From Euperipatoides rowelli (taxonomy: Eukaryota; Onychophora; Udeonychophora; Euonychophora; Peripatopsidae), in NCBI GenBank assembly GCA_003024985.2, contig PXIH01S0030679.1: a stretch of DNA of 10,493 bases, one strand, 5' to 3'. Within the stretch, counting starts at the first letter, position 1. Each line of letters begins with the position of its first letter. The position numbers were made by a program, and so were the translations under genes. The notes under the pieces were generated by a model. It had not been told where the DNA came from and did not search any database. It saw only the letters and a list, made by a program, of their open reading frames with translations. This document shows positions 7,055-10,493 of this stretch, piece after piece.

Positions 7055-7490
7055 ATTAATTTCAGCAACCCACAATTTAAAATGTTACCAACTCTGAATA
7101 ATTACGATTAAAATTAATGAGTTTTTAATCTTTACAATTCTGAACCCTAAAATAAATTTTGTGTGAAGAAATTATTTTCCTAGATCAGTAGGAAGTACCT
7201 ACACTCCTACAGTATAACAGATATTCGGCTCTGGTGTAAAATTTTAAAAAGTGGAGATTGCAAGGTTTGATTCTGATACTCTCATTATATTTCTTTAGAT
7301 TTTAAGATATTTACACAACAATGAATTTAGAATAGCAGCATAACTGTTGAAGATTCTGCTCTAAAATAGTAGCCTAATAGTAATGAATGCAAGCTATTAA
7401 ATAAATGAATCTGGCTTGTTTAAAAAAAACAAAGAATTTTTAAAACATGGTAAAAGCCTGACTCTTAATTCGAGGGGAAGATATTAAATT
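7055..7490. other. gene-free stretch around the empty-site paralogue
   Basis: Apart from the repeat copy at 7226-7285, I see only AT-rich sequence. No frame, hairpin or transposon end is supportable. Confidence 0.55.
7226..7285 (+). repeat. uninterrupted copy of the B-box-like repeat (empty site)
   Basis: 7249-7278 matches, on the opposite strand, the joined flanks 7054-7042 and 6881-6865 (13 of 13 and 14 of 17 bases). It therefore records the sequence before the retroposon at 6891-7041 inserted. The GGTTTGATTC core at 7264 resembles a pol III B box, and TCGGCTCTGGTG at about 7225 is a loose A-box match some 38 bases earlier, the spacing seen in tRNA-derived SINEs. The SINE identity is inference; the homology to the interrupted copy is directly visible. 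Confidence 0.55.
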
Positions 7491-7608
7491 CAAATGTCAT
7501 TTTGTTTTATTGATATTAATCTTTATTTTGTCAAGATTAAAAATATATAATTTATAAAATATAAATGATGAAGATACATAAGAATTGATAAAATACTGTA
7601 CACGAAAA

Positions 7609-7630
7609 CAAAAGCCACATATGGCTTTTG
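7609..7630. repeat. perfect 9-bp hairpin inside hAT end
   Basis: CAAAAGCCA (7609-7617) and TGGCTTTTG (7622-7630) pair exactly around CATA. It lies about 80 bases inside the hAT-like terminus at 7708. Subterminal repeats containing GCC/GGC recur here (GGCCACAC, AAAGCCACAGGCC), as is usual for transposase-binding regions of hAT elements. Confidence 0.7.
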
Positions 7631-7708
7631 GAAAATATGTGGAAAGGCCACACTGAATACCTAAAAAGGTCTCGTGCGACTTTAAAGCCACAGGCCCTCC
7701 CACCCCTG
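7631..7708 (-). mobile_element. hAT-type DNA transposon terminus (right end)
   Basis: Read inward on the minus strand from 7708 the sequence starts CAGGGGTGGGAGGGCCTGTG and continues with GGCTTTAAAGTCGCACGAG. This is the CAGGGGTGGG terminus of Charlie/Buster-like hAT elements followed by GC-rich subterminal repeats. It parallels the left end at 1962 in the order CAGRGGTGGG, GGC, AAAGYCGC. The minus-strand 79-codon frame at 7497-7736 runs through this terminus and is not a gene. The inner boundary is not visible. Confidence 0.65.
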
Positions 7709-7716
7709 GCCTAGAG
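7709..7716. repeat. candidate hAT target-site duplication, right copy
   Basis: GCCTAGAG directly follows the terminus at 7708. It has the nnnTAnnn form and is one base different from GCCTATAG at 1954-1961. Confidence 0.45.
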
Positions 7717-8640
7717 AATGTTAGATTCAATACCATATAAAATCCATCTATTTATTACAAATCCTCCTTTTCAACTAATCCTATAAGATAAAATCAGCTA
7801 TTTTATAACACTGAAACTTAGAAGATCAAAATAACAACAAGAAGCTAATATAATATATTATTTACAAGATACAGTATTTATAGGGAGAATATTATGTACA
7901 GCGTTTATAAGATGCCATTAACATCTGGATATATAAACAGTTGACTAATTATTTAATAATAAATCTAGTCTTGACTTATTAAATATTCCATTTATCTAAA
8001 TAACAAAATAGAGTTAAAGGTGAATTTTTAATAGAAAATATATTTTCCTATGAAATACAAAACTACAAAGTATCCAAACTATGTAGATATTTTTTGATTG
8101 GAGTAATAGTTTTGGTTTAGCAATTCAGTTCTAACCTTACCATTACCCTGAACCCTAACTCCATCTATATGTGAAATTCACTATGCCCCAACCCTATGAT
8201 AATCTAGAAGTGAAATAATTGTTTTTGATAGATTTCGATAATCTGGACACAACTTTCATCAGCCCTCACCGTAATGACGGAAATACATGCGCAGATGTTA
8301 AAAATGTGATAAAATGGGACTTAGGCTTACCAGTTTTTAGGTACTTCTTACAATAATTACGTTATTGGCATGCTTTTAAGAAATGTGGGAAATGCAACTC
8401 AGCAAGTCCAGGAGTCAAACAAACAAAATCAAATTCACTAGCAAATACAGAAACGGTATCTGACAGTGTTTCCAGTTAGTGATAGATAAATAAAATGTGT
8501 GGAGAGTTGCCACAATAAGTTTTAGCGAATTCTGAATAACAAGAAACTGTTACATTTAACTCGCATTGGCTCAAAAGATTTTTAAAATTATTTTTGTATT
8601 TGTAACGCATCGTATGTTATTATCTCAAAAATATTGTTTT
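7717..8640. other. gene-free stretch
   Basis: No gene, domain remnant or clear repeat is seen. Around 8140-8160 is ACCCTGAACCCTAACTCC, a short CCCTAA-like string common in animal intergenic DNA and too short and irregular for telomeric repeats. Part of the right side may be interior of the hAT element ending at 8718. Confidence 0.55.
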
Positions 8641-8718
8641 GTTGAACATATTTTGCTACCCACGAAATATGCCAAGCGAACCAATTTTGGGTCGCGACCC
8701 ATAGGTTAAGAAATCCTG
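8641..8718 (-). mobile_element. hAT-type transposon terminus with GGGTCGCGACCC palindrome
   Basis: Inward on the minus strand from 8718 it reads CAGGATTTCTTAACCTATGG and then the perfect 14-bp palindrome TGGGTCGCGACCCA (8688-8701). This CAGGNTTCTTAACC...GGGTCGCGACCC pattern is characteristic of a widespread animal hAT group. The 8 bases after it, CTCTAGAG (8719-8726), have the nnnTAnnn form of a hAT target site. I found no second copy of CTCTAGAG next to a CAG end, so the other terminus is lost or outside the window. Confidence 0.7.
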
Positions 8719-8726
8719 CTCTAGAG
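8719..8726. repeat. candidate hAT target-site sequence
   Basis: CTCTAGAG follows the CAG-type end at 8718. It is itself palindromic with central TA. The partner copy was not found, so it is a candidate only. Confidence 0.35.
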
Positions 8727-8837
8727 CATTACAATGATTTTTAATGCATTCTTTCCCTCATTATGAAAAATCCATATTTTAAAAAAATCTTATAATTAGC
8801 AAAATAGAGGTGAACTCATCAAGTTTGTATTATAATT

Positions 8838-9066
8838 TCAATATGTTTCCACATCCAGTTGATATTCAATTATCCTTCAATATCTCTTTAGATACACCCA
8901 CAATAGTATCTGTTATTCTCAATGTCAGTGTCTAAACATCAGGAGCTGGTGTCGAGTAGAATTTCTCCTTGATATAATCCCACAGGAAAAAGTCTAAATG
9001 AGTTATGTCTAGCGATCATGGTAGCCATGGAGTCCGATATTCATACCCAACCCATCTGTTGGGGAA
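8838..9066 (-). pseudogene. mariner-family transposase C-terminal remnant, broken
   Basis: The minus strand from 9066 reads FPNRWVG, then WLP-stop-SLDITHLDFFLWDYIKEKFY, then STPAPDV and a stop. After a frame change it continues IEYQLDV. The order FPNRWVG, SPDLTPLDFFLW, STPVPDV, IEYRLDV is that of the C-terminal part of Tc1/mariner-superfamily DDE transposases; the D before FFLW is the expected third catalytic residue. Stops lie at 9018-9016, 8934-8932 and 8868-8866, with a shift near 8870, and the N-terminal two thirds (first two catalytic acids, helix-turn-helix) are not recognisable. Weak similarity may extend to about 9150, ending at the G15 tract. The copy is dead. Confidence 0.85.
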
Positions 9067-9739
9067 TGTGAATTAAGTAAATCTGGTAACAATTAATCCC
9101 CAATATGGAAAATGACCCAAGATTGGGACTCATGACACATTGAACATTTTGCATTTAGGCTTGCTAGGGGGGGGGGGGGGGATCAGGATTTATTTAAGCT
9201 AAGAACCACAAAATCATGGAGGCTAAGTGAATTTTACTGTGTTGATTTCTAATTTTTTTTAAAATTAGGCTCTGATTTTATTTCTATGTTGTTTTGTTCT
9301 GGGGAAGAGGGGATAGAAGGTCGCAAAAAGAAACAGAGCCAGTCGTTCCATCGTGTAAATGAGCCCACTAACAACAGTGCAATNTAGTCGTGGCTAATTT
9401 TAAGTCTGATCTGTAAAGTTTGTTCTGTCAATTCTGAAATGCAGATGGTGGCACTTATCAGGGTATTAACAAGTTAGTAACTGTTGTTGATTCTTTTTGT
9501 TGTACATAGTAGTAGTCTGCTTGACATGCCACTTTCTATATTGTGTTTAGATTATTATTTTTAGAGAAGGCCCCACTATGGTCCCACCCATCATGCACAT
9601 ATTAAGAAACAAGACTTAATGAACATTCTATATAAAAAGTATATACTGAACAGCCTATTGTTTCAATATTACTTACAAATGAACAAACTTTACTGTGTCT
9701 GTTTATTTCAACTTATTGGTTTTTTTTTTTTTTCATTAG
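9067..9739. other. gene-free stretch with G15 tract
   Basis: I see no gene. It holds the G15 homopolymer at 9167-9181 and a GC-richer segment at 9295-9400 that I do not recognise. An ambiguous base is at 9384. The minus-strand 60-codon frame at 9249-9431 has no motif and crosses the N. A T14 tract at 9720-9733 precedes CATTAG. Confidence 0.5.
9167..9181 (+). repeat. G15 homopolymer
   Basis: Fifteen consecutive G bases (9167-9181) sit in strongly AT-rich DNA, at the 5' side of the mariner remnant read on the minus strand. The exact length is likely polymorphic or mis-sequenced. Confidence 0.85.
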
Positions 9740-9815
9740 CATTCAGTGACCTAACATCAGTGAGCAATAGGACAAGTTGTTTGGCACTAATAATAACAGG
9801 CACAAATTCTCAAAG
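9740..9815 (+). other. weak candidate internal exon (76 nt)
   Basis: A T14 tract then CATTAG (ending at 9739) makes an acceptor-like site, and CAAAG|GTGAAA at 9815/9816 a donor-like site. The 76 bases between are open in one frame (product fragment FSDLTSVSNRTSC...TGTNSQ) and less A/T-rich than their surroundings. No protein family is recognised and no partner exon is seen, so this may be chance. The in-frame upstream ATG at 9619 gives only low-complexity sequence. Confidence 0.15.
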
Positions 9816-10203
9816 GTGAAATGAAAAAAAAATCTATTGAACATAATTGTACTAGGCTAAGTCATAAGATGCTTGCTGAACACAGAATGTGTGAACTAAC
9901 GCTACACACTGAGAAGCTAGTCAGCGTCCAGCTAATAGTCANGGCAACATTTTATGCATACATTTTTTTATTACAACTACAACTCTGGGTTTTTTTTTTT
10001 TTACTTTTTTAAAATTCCAATTTTAATATTGAAGCAAAAACATTAGCAAATACGCATATATGAAATAAACTCTGCCTCATATTAATACAAGCTAAAGACC
10101 CACTCCTACTACTTTTGCCTGATTAAAATAGAATATTCAGTATATAAATTTAGTCAAACACTAGTCATGCTTATTCCTTCTAGCATTCATGAACGGCTTC
10201 CTG
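9816..10203. other. gene-free stretch
   Basis: No gene is seen. It includes an ambiguous base at 9942 and a T13 run at 9990-10002. The 63-codon plus-strand frame at 9821-10012 ends in L/F-rich translation of the T tract and crosses the N. Confidence 0.5.
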
Positions 10204-10221
10204 ATTGGCTCAAAAGCCAAT
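10204..10221. repeat. 7-bp perfect hairpin with CAAA loop
   Basis: ATTGGCT (10204-10210) and AGCCAAT (10215-10221) pair exactly. It lies just before the tandem repeat array. The arms contain the CCAAT pentamer in both orientations, which may be incidental. Confidence 0.6.
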
Positions 10222-10243
10222 AAATGTTGATCTGCCTCCATAC

Positions 10244-10493
10244 TCTCAAGTAGACCATGGCAGAAAAATGGCAGTCAAGTACTTTTTATATTTAAGTAGA
10301 AAATGTTCTGATTCTATATGTTTTATTCTTAAGTATACCATGACCGACACATGATTGCCAAGTACTGTACTTATTCTTTTTAAGAAGAAAAAGTTCTGAT
10401 TCTACATGTTTGATTCTCAAGTAGACCATGGCCGACACATGAATGTCAAGTACTTATTCTTTTTAAGTAGAAAATGTTCTGATTCTACATGTT
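10244..10493 (+). repeat. tandem repeat array, approximately 83-bp unit, cut by window end
   Basis: Three units start at 10244, 10327 and 10415, each with TCTYAAGTAKACCATG, then a variable centre, TCAAGTACTT or similar, TTTTTAAGTAGAAAA, and TTCTGATTCTACATGTTT. Unit lengths are 83, 88 and at least 79 bases. Unit 2 differs by a 5-base insertion (CTGTA, at GTACTGTACTT), and units 2 and 3 are about 91% identical outside it. Unit 1 is the most diverged, as expected at an array edge. It is a minisatellite or satellite monomer family; the array continues to the right. Confidence 0.9.

Noticed and set aside
6837-7097. 86-codon plus-strand frame, the longest in the window
   Set aside because: It runs antisense through a poly-A retroposon, including the T16 tract (a poly-F run) and both junctions.
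7497-7736. 79-codon minus-strand frame
   Set aside because: It begins in flanking DNA and crosses the hAT terminus and its subterminal repeats, so it is noncoding transposon sequence.
8140-8162. CCCTGAACCCTAACTCC, telomere-like
   Set aside because: Only one CCCTAA unit plus a degenerate one, with no array.
9249-9431. 60-codon minus-strand frame
   Set aside because: Contains an ambiguous base, has no family motif and is close to chance length.
9821-10012. 63-codon plus-strand frame
   Set aside because: Ends in a poly-F/L run from a T tract, crosses an ambiguous base and shows no motif.
1-10493. CRISPR array, tRNA or rRNA genes, bacterial operons
   Set aside because: No regularly spaced short repeats, no cloverleaf or rRNA-like blocks, and no prokaryotic-style coding sequence anywhere.

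Overview
The window is AT-rich, apparently CpG-poor animal nuclear DNA, most likely intergenic or deep intronic. There are no bacterial-style genes, no frame longer than 86 codons that looks coding, and no tRNA or rRNA gene. The recognisable content is worn transposon debris: one LINE endonuclease fragment, one mariner-type transposase fragment, three hAT-type termini, a short poly-A retroposon, short interspersed repeats and a tandem repeat. The mix fits a metazoan, probably an invertebrate, but I cannot name the taxon. Two single-base N calls (9384 and 9942) show a draft consensus.

Layout: 1-176 holds a minus-strand LINE endonuclease fragment running off the left edge. 200-1070 is A/T-rich with diverged direct repeats and a 60-bp tandem duplication. 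A repeat family with a tRNA B-box-like core has copies at 1201, 7249 and, inverted, around 6865/7050. A hAT-like left end starts at 1962, and a matching inverted right end stops at 7708. Each is flanked by a nearly identical 8-bp nnnTAnnn sequence, so 1962-7708 may be one old 5.7-kb hAT element or composite. Inside it lie a CpG-bearing patch with a possible MITE (2555-2756), a 13-bp perfect hairpin (2992-3023), a possible TATA-driven two-exon transcript (about 4086-5440) and a composite foldback (5506-5563). It also holds a 151-bp poly-A retroposon (6891-7041) whose pre-insertion site is preserved as an inverted paralogue at 7249-7278.

To the right are another hAT terminus (8718, with a perfect 14-bp palindrome), a broken minus-strand mariner-family transposase C-terminus (8838-9066), a G15 tract, a weak candidate exon (9740-9815) and three units of an approximately 83-bp tandem repeat that continues past the right edge.

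No cooperating gene set is present. The best leads are the filled/empty retroposon site, the hAT pairing and the structured possible noncoding transcript. No known or new multi-gene system was found.
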